Assembly (NCBI GenBank): GCA_964589815.1
Contig: CAZPUR010000005.1
Location: 7,800 to 71,799 of the forward strand
Length of the DNA stretch: 64,000 bases
Origin: CAZPUR01 sp964589815
GTDB lineage: Bacteria > Patescibacteriota > Microgenomatia > UBA1400
Direction: 5' to 3'
Below the pieces are notes generated by a model. The model saw only the letters and a list, made by a program, of their open reading frames with translations. It was not told the DNA's origin and did not search any database. Positions 51,488-59,854 of this stretch are shown in pieces (the first letter of the stretch is position 1; each line of letters begins with the position of its first letter). The position numbers were made by a program, and so were the translations under genes.

Positions 51488-52978
51488 TTAAGAGGGTTTT
51501 TGTCTCTCTTCTCCTACGCCGGGAACTTGTCCTTTTTGCATGAAGTCGGCCATGTTTTGCATAAACTTTGTTTGTTCTCTGGCGCTTTTCCAAGAAGACA
51601 GTTGAGCGCCAGCTGTATAAGCTGTTTGGGCGAAACTACCGATTCCGGCTATAGGGCCGGCCATTCCGCCCATGATGGCGCCACCCAAACCAGTTCCTTC
51701 TACTTTCAACATCTTTTTGATTTGAGAAACAATTTTTGGCGTCATCATCACAATTCCTATGCCAATCAGACCTAAGAGGGGATTAGTGCCGCCAGTACTG
51801 CCGCCAACAATAGAAAGAAAAGGCGGTTGCCAAACCGGTTGACCGGAGTCAATCGATCCGCGATAACCAATTTCACTATTAACACACCAGGGATTAGCTT
51901 CTGAACAACCCGAAGAAGAACTACCAATGAGCACCGCGGCCAATAAAAACATAACAGCCACGGCCGGAAAAGGGGCAACGTCAGCCAGAAGACCTTTAAT
52001 CCAATTACCAAAAGAGTTAGTTCCGGGTAGAGCATTAAATAAAAGAGTAATCGGAGCAAAGATAACCTTGACGACAATGCCTACATAAGAAAAAAGCAGG
52101 GCAATAAAAATTTTAAAAACACTAAATAAAAGAAGAATAGCTAGAAGTGCCTGGACTAGTAAGCCGGCGCCGAGGGCCAGCGCATTCCCCTCGGTGTTAA
52201 GAATACCGTCGACGATATTCCTAATTGAATCTCCGGGAGCGCTGATAAACATGCCGCCTCCATAAATGATTTGGAACAAGTTTTCCCCAAAAATCTTATC
52301 AGCTACTGGTTTCTGCTCAGTAATAATGCCAAAAAGAACAAAGACTCCCAAAACCACATAAATGGCAATATAAATCAGGTCAATCATCAGGCCGGCAATA
52401 GCATAAGAAAAAGTAATCAGAAGCAGAGTGACAATTAATTTAGGCAAAGCCGCTTGAAGAGTAATGGCGGTTTGCTGGCCCAGCTTTATCCTAAACATAA
52501 TCATAAAACCAACCACAATAAAAATAATCACAAAACCCAAATAAGCCACATTACGGAAAGCTTTCCAAACCTGCAGAACCGGATTTAAGGCCTGCCAGCC
52601 TAATCCCTGAGCATAGGCCGGTCGACTCAAACCCAGACTAGAACCCAAATCAGCCAGATATTCCTGGGTAGCGACTGGAGGTCGTTCAATCATGGCGGCA
52701 ATATAATGATTGAGTGTTTGTAAAGCGCCTGTTTGACCGGCAATATTAGGATTGCCGACAGTGTGATCTATAGAACTATTCAACAGACCATCAAAGCTAT
52801 CCTGAAGATTATCTTCTAGAGTAAAATTAGGATTGTTGTCTCCTACGGCCTGATTCCATACTTCTCTGTTTAAACTAGCCAAGACAGGATTTTTCAATAA
52901 GAAAAAACAAGAAAAAGTGAAACCTATTAAACTAAGAAGAAAAATAGTAAGTCTTTTAAGCCTGGGCATTATTTTCAT
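51488..52978 (-). CDS. VirB6/TrbL-like polytopic secretion channel protein
   Basis: This 496-aa protein has an N-terminal signal-like helix (to about residue 33), an extracellular segment with a second processing-like site (SRPAYAQGL), six or more central transmembrane helices (about 140-440), and a soluble C-terminal tail ending RQKPS. The layout fits VirB6/PrgH-type inner-membrane channel subunits. It sits 40 bases after the Cys-rich surface protein gene. Two Cys in an external loop (GCSEANPWC) may pair. Confidence 0.7.
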   Translation of the reverse strand: MKIMPRLKRLTIFLLSLIGFTFSCFFLLKNPVLASLNREVWNQAVGDNNPNFTLEDNLQDSFDGLLNSSIDHTVGNPNIAGQTGALQTLNHYIAAMIERPPVATQEYLADLGSSLGLSRPAYAQGLGWQALNPVLQVWKAFRNVAYLGFVIIFIVVGFMIMFRIKLGQQTAITLQAALPKLIVTLLLITFSYAIAGLMIDLIYIAIYVVLGVFVLFGIITEQKPVADKIFGENLFQIIYGGGMFISAPGDSIRNIVDGILNTEGNALALGAGLLVQALLAILLLFSVFKIFIALLFSYVGIVVKVIFAPITLLFNALPGTNSFGNWIKGLLADVAPFPAVAVMFLLAAVLIGSSSSGCSEANPWCVNSEIGYRGSIDSGQPVWQPPFLSIVGGSTGGTNPLLGLIGIGIVMMTPKIVSQIKKMLKVEGTGLGGAIMGGMAGPIAGIGSFAQTAYTAGAQLSSWKSAREQTKFMQNMADFMQKGQVPGVGEERQKPS

Positions 52979-53018
52979 ATTAAAGCTTTAATTTTCAAAA
53001 GTCAACCGATTTTTAATT

Positions 53019-55475
53019 TCAATCGCAAAATTGACAACAGTCTGGACTACAGCCATAACTGCAAATATTACCAAAACTTTGGTCAGCCGGATTGGTTTGG
53101 ACACAAGTGGGACCAGCGTAATAACAACCGTTAAAACGGGAATCACTATACTCATCAAGAGCGCGGTTAGTAGGTTGGATCCATTTACAGCGGCTACAGT
53201 TACACTCTCTTGGTGGGTTGCCACCGCACCAATTCATATGCTGAGCAATAACCAGGCCATAAGGCAGTCCTAAACAGCTTTCGCAAATAGGATCTTTGCC
53301 AAATTCACAGCCAGGTTCGATTTGAGGAGAACCACCGCATGCACCTGGATTGACATTATAATCAGCCCCACCGGGTAAAGCATTATTGTCCGGGTTGCAC
53401 CAGACACCATATTGGCAGGCGCTGTATGCTGGAATCCAAGTGCAATAAGGCGGAACGCATTCTTGGGGATTTTTACCCTCAATTACAATAGGATTGCCGT
53501 CAGCATCTAAGATAGGATTACCATTGGCATCTCTTTCAATACAGGGATTGCGCGGTTCGCCCATTTCATCGGCTTTATAATCTTCTGGGTCACAAGAGGG
53601 AAACATTTTGCCAAAATGGCCATAAACATCCATTCTTTTTTCCACGGCTTCTTCTGAATAAGCAGTGCAAATGCCGGCAGCCATCATATTTCTTAAGGTG
53701 GCCAGATCACCGTAATGAACTTGAGACTCGGTCCCGCCTTCAAAACCATTGACTCTAACCCTAGCTTTAGTGCCATTACTGGAGCTGCCTGCAATTAAAG
53801 CTTTAGCTTCATCTTTCGGAAGCCAATCAGAATAATTATTTTGAGGAATTAAAGTCTTGGCGACTTTAGCAGCATATTGAGCCGAAGCGTTAACCGTAGG
53901 AATATGAGCTTTAAAAGCCATTTTATATTGAGTTTTTTCTTTAGTGGTTATTTTAAGAATTAATTCTAAGATTTCTTCAATAACATTTTTAAGCACCGAG
54001 ATAAAGCCAAGAACAAAATTAGGTTTTACTTCTTCAAGTTGGGCGAGGTCTTCTTTAATGGTTTTGTCGCCGCCGGCAAAACCAGCCGAACAGGAATAAT
54101 CAACTTCTTCAACTTTAAATTTGAAGTTTTGATTCTCATAAGGAGTAAGATTAGCAATTTGGTTTTCAGGGGAATGAGGGCCGTAAATGGCAACCGGACC
54201 TAAGGCCGCTTCAGTCAGATTGGCCAGTTCTTTTTCATGTTTGGCCGCTTCTTCACAGGTAGCAGCTGCCTCATGGTTTACCGATCCAAAATCTTCACCT
54301 CCTTCTTCTCCTGGCTCATAAGGGTAAACTTCAGTATAAATTTTAGCCACGGGCTTACCAGATAAAGAAGGTTTTATTTGGTCTGGGACCACCGCTCGAG
54401 TAGTAAAATCCATATTTTTAGAAAGGGCTTTAAAATTAGGGAAAACAATCTTTTCATAATGAACTTCACCCTCGGGATTTTCTTTTTTGTAAAAAGAAAT
54501 ACCTTCAACTTCACCTTGAGGGGTGGGTTCAGGAGTAGCTAAAGGCTCTTCGCGGGTGCTTTTGTTTTCATCTTCAATTTTGGCATCAAAAAACCCCATT
54601 GACGGGCCTTTAACTGTAAAGACTTCCTCTTCTGGTTCTGCAGCACTTATTGCCTGGGTTGAAGTTAATTCGCAAGTGGTATTTTCCGTGGCGGCCGGTT
54701 TAAACCACCAATCATTTTCCCAGCGAGGGTCTAAAAAAGCGCCGGTGTCACGGATCGCCACTAAAATCGGACTGCCATTGGCCGTGCCCAGTTTTTGACC
54801 GCCGCAAAGAATAGGCAACTCCTGTCTGCCAGCCGCATGAAGAGTGTTATATAAACTTAAGACTTCCGGGTCAACATTAAAGTTTTTCAGGTGGATGCCG
54901 TAACCATAGGCCATATTATCTTCCCGGGTGTATTTGATAGTGATGCTGTCGGCGGTGGCATATAAAACCATGACCTCATAACCGCCGCCAATATCATATT
55001 CAGAATCAGGGACTAAAATCTTATCACCGCTATTAGTAGCCAAAGCGATTAAAGTAGCCAGGTCTTGGGGCAAAGTGGGGTCACCATAATCTTCTCTTCT
55101 AATTAAATTGCCCCGTTGATTGGTATTCCAATCCCACTGATACATTTGATAAAGAGCTACCACTGCCGGCCGAGCATTATTTTCAATTAAAGTGCTTAGT
55201 TGCGGCGCGCTCGGATCAATCAGACCAGAACCTATCGGGTGATAGTTAAGCAAACCAAGATATCCGGAAATTGATTCATAACCCCGAACATCGATATTAA
55301 TATCCGGATGGTTGGCCGGCGCCGGTGCTCCTTGGAAAATTTCCGGTTGTTTTGGGGCTTTAAAGGCCTTTTGAGAGGCTCTTTGGGTAAAGAGCGCATA
55401 AGTAAGAAGGAGAAGGATAAAAGAACAGGCTAAGGCTAGCCAAAAAATAATTTTTTGGGGCAGGAATTTTTTCAT
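53019..55475 (-). CDS. Cys-rich extracellular protein of the secretion island (818 aa)
   Basis: No family is recognised. One N-terminal helix (about 9-28) anchors or exports it. The N-terminal half looks globular (DVRGYESISGYLGLLNYHP, GGGYEVMVLYATADS), the middle carries a hydrophobic-amphipathic patch (FVLGFISVLKNVIEEILELI, about 490-510), and the final 175 residues hold 20 Cys (for example CNCSRCKW, CSYGCSPDCCQFCD) around a duplicated DANGNPILDADGNPI. Many disulfides imply an extracellular location; a tip or adhesin role is inference. Confidence 0.6.
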   Translation of the reverse strand: MKKFLPQKIIFWLALACSFILLLLTYALFTQRASQKAFKAPKQPEIFQGAPAPANHPDINIDVRGYESISGYLGLLNYHPIGSGLIDPSAPQLSTLIENNARPAVVALYQMYQWDWNTNQRGNLIRREDYGDPTLPQDLATLIALATNSGDKILVPDSEYDIGGGYEVMVLYATADSITIKYTREDNMAYGYGIHLKNFNVDPEVLSLYNTLHAAGRQELPILCGGQKLGTANGSPILVAIRDTGAFLDPRWENDWWFKPAATENTTCELTSTQAISAAEPEEEVFTVKGPSMGFFDAKIEDENKSTREEPLATPEPTPQGEVEGISFYKKENPEGEVHYEKIVFPNFKALSKNMDFTTRAVVPDQIKPSLSGKPVAKIYTEVYPYEPGEEGGEDFGSVNHEAAATCEEAAKHEKELANLTEAALGPVAIYGPHSPENQIANLTPYENQNFKFKVEEVDYSCSAGFAGGDKTIKEDLAQLEEVKPNFVLGFISVLKNVIEEILELILKITTKEKTQYKMAFKAHIPTVNASAQYAAKVAKTLIPQNNYSDWLPKDEAKALIAGSSSNGTKARVRVNGFEGGTESQVHYGDLATLRNMMAAGICTAYSEEAVEKRMDVYGHFGKMFPSCDPEDYKADEMGEPRNPCIERDANGNPILDADGNPIVIEGKNPQECVPPYCTWIPAYSACQYGVWCNPDNNALPGGADYNVNPGACGGSPQIEPGCEFGKDPICESCLGLPYGLVIAQHMNWCGGNPPRECNCSRCKWIQPTNRALDEYSDSRFNGCYYAGPTCVQTNPADQSFGNICSYGCSPDCCQFCD

Positions 55476-55487
55476 AACTATTTTTCT

Positions 55488-55790
55488 TTAGGTTCCCGGG
55501 ATTTCAAATTTTGTCAAGTCAATACCAGTAAATTGAGAGAGAAATCTTAAAATAAACCAGCTAGCGATTAAGAGAATGAAGCCAACAATAGCCCAAGTTA
55601 AAGTTCCCTGGGCTTTTTTAGCTTTTTCCGGATCACCACCAGAAGTAAGATAATTGATGCCGCCTAGCATCAACATCACAAACAAAACCAAACCGGCCAA
55701 AACAAGCGCTACATTTAAGATATTAGCAAAAACCACTTCTAAATCTTTAAATTGCGCTGGTTCATCCGCCGGACGATTCCATTCTGGCAT
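55488..55790 (-). CDS. VirB2/TrbC-like pilin paralogue 7 (100 aa)
   Basis: It has two transmembrane helices (about 24-48 and 66-88) joined by the loop NYLTSGGDPEKAKKAQ, the hallmark of this tandem family. There is no cleavable signal peptide. It lies 12 bases upstream of the Cys-rich gene. The topology matches VirB2-type pilins, with the loop in the cytoplasm. Confidence 0.72.
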   Translation of the reverse strand: MPEWNRPADEPAQFKDLEVVFANILNVALVLAGLVLFVMLMLGGINYLTSGGDPEKAKKAQGTLTWAIVGFILLIASWFILRFLSQFTGIDLTKFEIPGT

Positions 55791-55832
55791 TAATTAAAGT
55801 GTAATTCTTTTTTATTAGAAGTTCAAGAGTTA

Positions 55833-56237
55833 TTATTCGCTATAGCCAGTGGGAAAACTGTAAGTTTCGTCACCACCAAAAATGTCTGGTAAGCCAAAGA
55901 ACCAAGTAACCAATTTAATGATTAACCAGGCCAAAGCCACAATTACTAAACCAATTATAGCGGCGGTAATTCTATTTCTGGCTTCCTCATATTTGGCTTT
56001 ATCGCCGCCAGACAAAATCCACTGAATACCACCCCATAAAAGGAAAATAAAAGCAAGGACGACGGCAACGATAAAGGCAATTTTAATAATCCCCTGGATC
56101 AAAGGACTGAATTCGGTCACCTTAACTTCTTCTGGTTGACCAATAGTAATATCATCAAAAGCCGCCAGGACAGGATTGGTTAAAACTAGATAACCTAAAG
56201 CACCACTTGCTGAAGTTAAAATTTTTTTAAGTTTCAT
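55833..56237 (-). CDS. VirB2/TrbC-like pilin paralogue 6 (134 aa), candidate major pilin
   Basis: This protein starts with a signal-peptide-like segment ending NPVLAAF, followed by two helices (about 49-72 and 86-110) and the family loop QWILSGGDKAKYEEAR. It has its own sigma70-type promoter (56276-56305) and an AGGAGGTGATC ribosome site, an almost perfect match to the 16S 3' end. These make it the best candidate for the most abundant subunit; the abundance itself is inference. Confidence 0.75.
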   Translation of the reverse strand: MKLKKILTSASGALGYLVLTNPVLAAFDDITIGQPEEVKVTEFSPLIQGIIKIAFIVAVVLAFIFLLWGGIQWILSGGDKAKYEEARNRITAAIIGLVIVALAWLIIKLVTWFFGLPDIFGGDETYSFPTGYSE

Positions 56238-56275
56238 TTGATCACCTCCTCAAAATTAGCAATTAGCTAATTATT

Positions 56276-56305
56276 ATTATTACTTAAAATTATAAACTTT
56301 GTCAA
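56276..56305 (-). promoter_or_regulatory. Internal promoter of pilin paralogue 6
   Basis: TTGACA (56300-56305) and AATAAT (56276-56281) on the minus strand are 18 bases apart. The leader carries a 7-bp hairpin (AATTAGC / GCTAATT, 56254-56272) just upstream of a strong Shine-Dalgarno sequence. Confidence 0.6.
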
Positions 56306-56307
56306 TA

Positions 56308-56640
56308 TTATTCTTCATCTCCAAGGTTAAATTTAACTCCAGAACCTGGAGTGACTTCACCCAAACCCAAAAAGTGCAGAGCCAAAGTCCAAAGTAGCCA
56401 GACGAGAGCCATTATGGCCAGTCCAGCCAGAGCATGAGTGATTTTGTTTCTGGCGCTTTTTAGTTTTTCCTGATCGCCCTCGCTCATCAGCCAGTCGATT
56501 GCCCCCCAAATAAGATAAGCAAGGGCTAAAATGGCAGCCGCGATGATGCCTAGTTTGAGAATGTTTTTAAAAAACAGACCCAAATCTTTAATTTCAAAGA
56601 TTTTTTCTGCTTCAGGACCAATTTTTGTTTCTACTGCCAT
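56308..56640 (-). CDS. VirB2/TrbC-like pilin paralogue 5 (110 aa)
   Basis: Two helices (about 26-48 and 66-90) flank the loop DWLMSEGDQEKLKSARNK. It is closely related to paralogue 4 (same IWGA-DWLMSEGD core), pointing to a recent duplication. It begins 2 bases after paralogue 4 ends. There is no signal peptide. Confidence 0.72.
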   Translation of the reverse strand: MAVETKIGPEAEKIFEIKDLGLFFKNILKLGIIAAAILALAYLIWGAIDWLMSEGDQEKLKSARNKITHALAGLAIMALVWLLWTLALHFLGLGEVTPGSGVKFNLGDEE

Positions 56641-56642
56641 TT

Positions 56643-56996
56643 TTATTCCTCTGGCGTCGGCCAGGCAAATTCCAAAATATCAAAACCAAAAATATGTTTA
56701 GTAAAACCAACAATAGCATAAGAAGCAGCCAGAATGGCCATCCCGGCCAAAGCATGAATAATTTTGTTTTTGGCATTTTTTAGTTTTTCCGGGTCGCCCT
56801 CACTCATTAACCAATCAACTGCTCCCCAGATTAAAAAAATTAATAAGGCCAAGCCGCCTACCACCATTATTGTCCGCCACATGCGGACGATAAAAGGCGC
56901 TAAAGGGTTTTGGGAAACAGTTTCGTATTTCCCTTCAGTTTCTTTTAAAACCGGGTTCTCGATGGAAGGGAGAGATTGGGCCAGTTTTTTTATCAT
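56643..56996 (-). CDS. VirB2/TrbC-like pilin paralogue 4 (117 aa)
   Basis: Two helices (about 38-60 and 76-98) flank DWLMSEGDPEKLKNAKNK. Near-identical core to paralogue 5. It begins 2 bases after paralogue 3 ends, within a tight operon. Confidence 0.72.
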   Translation of the reverse strand: MIKKLAQSLPSIENPVLKETEGKYETVSQNPLAPFIVRMWRTIMVVGGLALLIFLIWGAVDWLMSEGDPEKLKNAKNKIIHALAGMAILAASYAIVGFTKHIFGFDILEFAWPTPEE

Positions 56997-56998
56997 TA

Positions 56999-57415
56999 TT
57001 ATTCTCCGTTGTTTCCTGCTCCTGGAGCCAGGTTATCAATAATATATTTAGCTGGGGTTAAGATTTCTATACCCAAGACGGTGCCTACAATAAAAGCAAT
57101 GCTATAGCTAGCCACGACAATAATTAGACCAATAACTGCATTGGTCATTTGGTGTTTGGCTTTTTCTACCCCCTCTCTGTCTCCGCTAGAGGTAAGCCAT
57201 TGGATACCTCCCAAGACAAAATAAAGGATAAACATGAGACCGCCTATAATAGTTAGAACCCCTAAGGTGTTGGAAAAAATTTTAGTTAACATATTGGCCG
57301 CTGATTCTTGTGTTGTTCCCGGGTCATAACCACCAGGGAGACCCTTAAGCTCTCCCAATGATTCACTATGGGGTTCAACGCCAGCTAAAACAGATTTTAC
57401 TAGTTGTTTTTTCAT
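56999..57415 (-). CDS. VirB2/TrbC-like pilin paralogue 3 (138 aa)
   Basis: After an N-terminal hydrophilic segment, two helices (about 49-70 and 90-112) flank the loop QWLTSSGDREGVEKAKHQ. The C-terminus is hydrophilic. Its ATG overlaps the stop of paralogue 2 by 4 bases. Confidence 0.72.
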   Translation of the reverse strand: MKKQLVKSVLAGVEPHSESLGELKGLPGGYDPGTTQESAANMLTKIFSNTLGVLTIIGGLMFILYFVLGGIQWLTSSGDREGVEKAKHQMTNAVIGLIIVVASYSIAFIVGTVLGIEILTPAKYIIDNLAPGAGNNGE

Positions 57416-57954
57416 GGTACAAATACGTCCGGTGTTGGACCATAAATTTTGGGACTAATAATCATGGTCGCGTCGCCAAATAATAACCAGCCGAAAATGG
57501 CCGCCAAAGTATAGGAGGCAGCAATAATAACTAAGCCAATTAAAGAATTCCAGATTTTACCTTGGGCGCTTTTAATTTTCTCTGGGTCGCCCTGAGAAGA
57601 AATAAATTCCAAACCTGATAAGATTAAATTAATGACAGCAAAAAGCCCGGCCACAATAGTTAAAAGTCTTAAGACATTGGAGAAAAAATTAATTAAACCA
57701 AAGCCACCTTCGCCGCCGACTTCTGTTGAACCATGTTTTCCCAACCAGCCTGGAGGTTGGACCTCGCCGATGATGCTGTCTTGAGCATATGCAAGAGAAA
57801 TTAACCTAATTGACCTAATTTCTAATTGACCTAAAAAAGCACTAAATCCCAATAGTCCAATAAAATAATAAAAAAATTTTCTAATTTTGATCTTTCCCGA
57901 TGCTTTGATCGAGGATACTCGACTTTTTCGTCGGTATAATTTTAAACTTTGCAT
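57412..57954 (-). CDS. VirB2/TrbC-like pilin paralogue 2 (180 aa), signal-peptide bearing
   Basis: This is the longest of the family. A basic leader and hydrophobic segment end at SLAYAQD, a good signal-peptidase I site near residue 58. Two mature helices (about 92-113 and 131-153) flank the loop EFISSQGDPEKIKSAQGK. A processed pilin is plausible. Confidence 0.72.
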   Translation of the reverse strand: MQSLKLYRRKSRVSSIKASGKIKIRKFFYYFIGLLGFSAFLGQLEIRSIRLISLAYAQDSIIGEVQPPGWLGKHGSTEVGGEGGFGLINFFSNVLRLLTIVAGLFAVINLILSGLEFISSQGDPEKIKSAQGKIWNSLIGLVIIAASYTLAAIFGWLLFGDATMIISPKIYGPTPDVFVP

Positions 57955-57971
57955 TTTAAATTTTAAACTTT

Positions 57972-58325
57972 TTAGACTCCTGATTTAAAAATAGGGATAC
58001 CGGTTAAAAATTCAATTAGTTTGATAATCCAGAAACTGGCAAAGACTAAGGCAAAACCAATAATGGCGGCCGTCAGAGCCTTACTGCCTTGTTTTTGTTT
58101 TTCCGGATTGCCTGATGAAGTAATTATAGCAAAACCGCCGGCAATAAGCAGAAGAAATAAAATTAAAGAAGCAATAATATAAACATTAGGGAGAACATTA
58201 GAAATAAGTTCGCCCAGGGAACCATAACCAGCAGCACTTTTAATTCCTCCTCCTCCCGGTTTAAGCTTAAACTCCTCACCAATATCAATGGCTAGTTTGA
58301 CAGGCATTTGAAATAATAATAACAT
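57972..58325 (-). CDS. VirB2/TrbC-like pilin paralogue 1 (117 aa)
   Basis: Two helices (about 47-68 and 84-106) flank the loop AIITSSGNPEKQKQGSKA, where Asn replaces the Asp found in the other six. It is first in the minus-strand island transcript, with a weak AGGA ribosome site. A second in-frame ATG six codons in is possible as the start. Confidence 0.7.
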   Translation of the reverse strand: MLLLFQMPVKLAIDIGEEFKLKPGGGGIKSAAGYGSLGELISNVLPNVYIIASLILFLLLIAGGFAIITSSGNPEKQKQGSKALTAAIIGFALVFASFWIIKLIEFLTGIPIFKSGV

Positions 58326-58417
58326 AAAAATTCCTAATTTCTAATATCTAATTTCTAATGAAATGTCAAATGTCCAATTTCAAATTCCAAACAAATCCAA
58401 AACAGCCTTGAGATTGA

Positions 58418-58426
58418 TGTTATAAT
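58418..58426 (+). promoter_or_regulatory. Extended -10 promoter of the isoprenoid operon, leaderless
   Basis: TGt-TATAAT (perfect hexamer) ends 6 bases before the ATG at 58433. No Shine-Dalgarno sequence is seen. This is the clearest leaderless example in the window. Confidence 0.65.
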
Positions 58427-58432
58427 TCACCC

Positions 58433-59242
58433 ATGCAAGTTAAAAAATATCTTAATGATTTTAAGAAGAAATTTGACCTGAGGCTGGATACTTATTTGGT
58501 TAAAAAGCAAAAACAAGCGCAGAAAATTACTCCTCGGTTTAGCAAAGCCATAAAAGAAATTAGAAGATTAAATCAGGCTGGCGGCAAGAGAATCAGGCCG
58601 GCCCTTATCTATACCGCCTTTAAAGCCTGTGGAGGGAGGGTTAGTAGGCAGCTGTGGCAGACTTGCATGGCCATGGAATTAATCCAGGCTTTTGCACTTT
58701 TGCATGATGACATTATGGATGATACCCAAGAGCGCAGAGGCGAAATTACTTGTTTTAAAAAACTGGGATTAAATAAAGCCATTTTAACAGGTGATGTAGC
58801 TTTGATTTTGTCAGAAGAATTGATTCCTCATAAGATTCAGTATTACTTTGATCAAATGAAGTGGGAATTAGCTGCTGGACAATGGCTGGATATTGATCAT
58901 GGCCAGCAGGTAAAAGCAAATTTAAAATTTAAGATTTTAGAATTAAAAACTGCCATGTATACTATTGCCAGGCCATTACAGATTGGAGCAGCGCTGGCAA
59001 ATGCTTCGCCAAAAATTTTAAAATCCCTATTTGATTATGGTAAAAACGTGGGGATTGCTTTTCAAATGAAAGACGATGTTTTGGATGCAGAAATTGGTCA
59101 GGATGATTTGCAAAAATATCTTAAAAAAGCAGTGGTTTTTTCTCAAAAAGGTAAAAAGGCCCTAAAAAATGTTAAAATAAGAAGAAAAGAGAAAGAATTT
59201 TTATTAGGTATGGCGGATTATGTAATTAAAAGAGGATATTAG
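58433..59242 (+). CDS. Polyprenyl (trans-isoprenyl) diphosphate synthase
   Basis: This 269-aa enzyme condenses IPP with allylic diphosphates. Visible are GGKRIRPALIY, the first Asp-rich motif HDDIMDD, LKTAMYT, and the second Asp-rich motif FQMKDDVLD. It is shorter than most (about 300 aa), losing C-terminal helices. Phe at the fifth position before the first Asp motif usually limits product length to C15-C20; this is inference. It heads the mevalonate operon. Confidence 0.92.
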   Translation: MQVKKYLNDFKKKFDLRLDTYLVKKQKQAQKITPRFSKAIKEIRRLNQAGGKRIRPALIYTAFKACGGRVSRQLWQTCMAMELIQAFALLHDDIMDDTQERRGEITCFKKLGLNKAILTGDVALILSEELIPHKIQYYFDQMKWELAAGQWLDIDHGQQVKANLKFKILELKTAMYTIARPLQIGAALANASPKILKSLFDYGKNVGIAFQMKDDVLDAEIGQDDLQKYLKKAVVFSQKGKKALKNVKIRRKEKEFLLGMADYVIKRGY

Positions 59243-59257
59243 GATAATAAGATAACA

Positions 59258-59854
59258 ATGAACAGTCAAACAGAAAAAGAATTAGTCAAGCAAATTATTA
59301 AGGGTAACAAAAAAGCCATTAGAGAGTTTTATAAAACTTATCAAGCTAGGTTATTGAATTTTATTCTTAAGAAAGTGGCTAACAGAAAAGATGCGGAAGA
59401 AATTTTACAAGATACTTTTATTTCTGCTTTAGACTCACTGCCTTTATTTAAGTTTAATTCTTCTCTTTATACTTGGTTGTGCAGTATTAGTTATCATGAA
59501 ATAGTTGATTTTTATCGAAAAAGGAAATTAAAAACCATTATTTTTTCCCGTTTGCCTTGGTTGAAAAAGATTGTTGATCAAGCTTTAGGCCCCCAGTTAG
59601 TTTTAGAAGAAAAACAAGCCAAAACCAGAATTTATCAAACTTTTAAAAATTTGTCCGAAGGATATAGCCAAATTTTACGACTAAAATATATAGATGGCCT
59701 TTCTGTGAAAGAAATTGCCCAAAAACTAAAAACAACAGTAAAAGCGGTAGAGTCAAAATTATCACGGGCAAGATTGGCTTTTCAAGAGAAATATGCTGAA
59801 GAAACTCAAAATAGTAAAGAAAGTTGGCAAATACTCGATTCTACTTTCGATTAA
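59258..59854 (+). CDS. ECF-type sigma-70 family RNA polymerase sigma factor
   Basis: This 198-aa protein has sigma region 2 (RLLNFILKKVANRKDAEEILQD, TFISAL, SSLYTWLCSISYHEIVDFYRKRK) and region 4 (SQILRLKYIDGLSVKEIAQKL, VESKLSRARLAFQ). Such factors redirect RNA polymerase in response to envelope signals. It overlaps by 62 bases a small membrane protein that could be its anti-sigma factor, and it sits inside an isoprenoid operon. Confidence 0.9.
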   Translation: MNSQTEKELVKQIIKGNKKAIREFYKTYQARLLNFILKKVANRKDAEEILQDTFISALDSLPLFKFNSSLYTWLCSISYHEIVDFYRKRKLKTIIFSRLPWLKKIVDQALGPQLVLEEKQAKTRIYQTFKNLSEGYSQILRLKYIDGLSVKEIAQKLKTTVKAVESKLSRARLAFQEKYAEETQNSKESWQILDSTFD

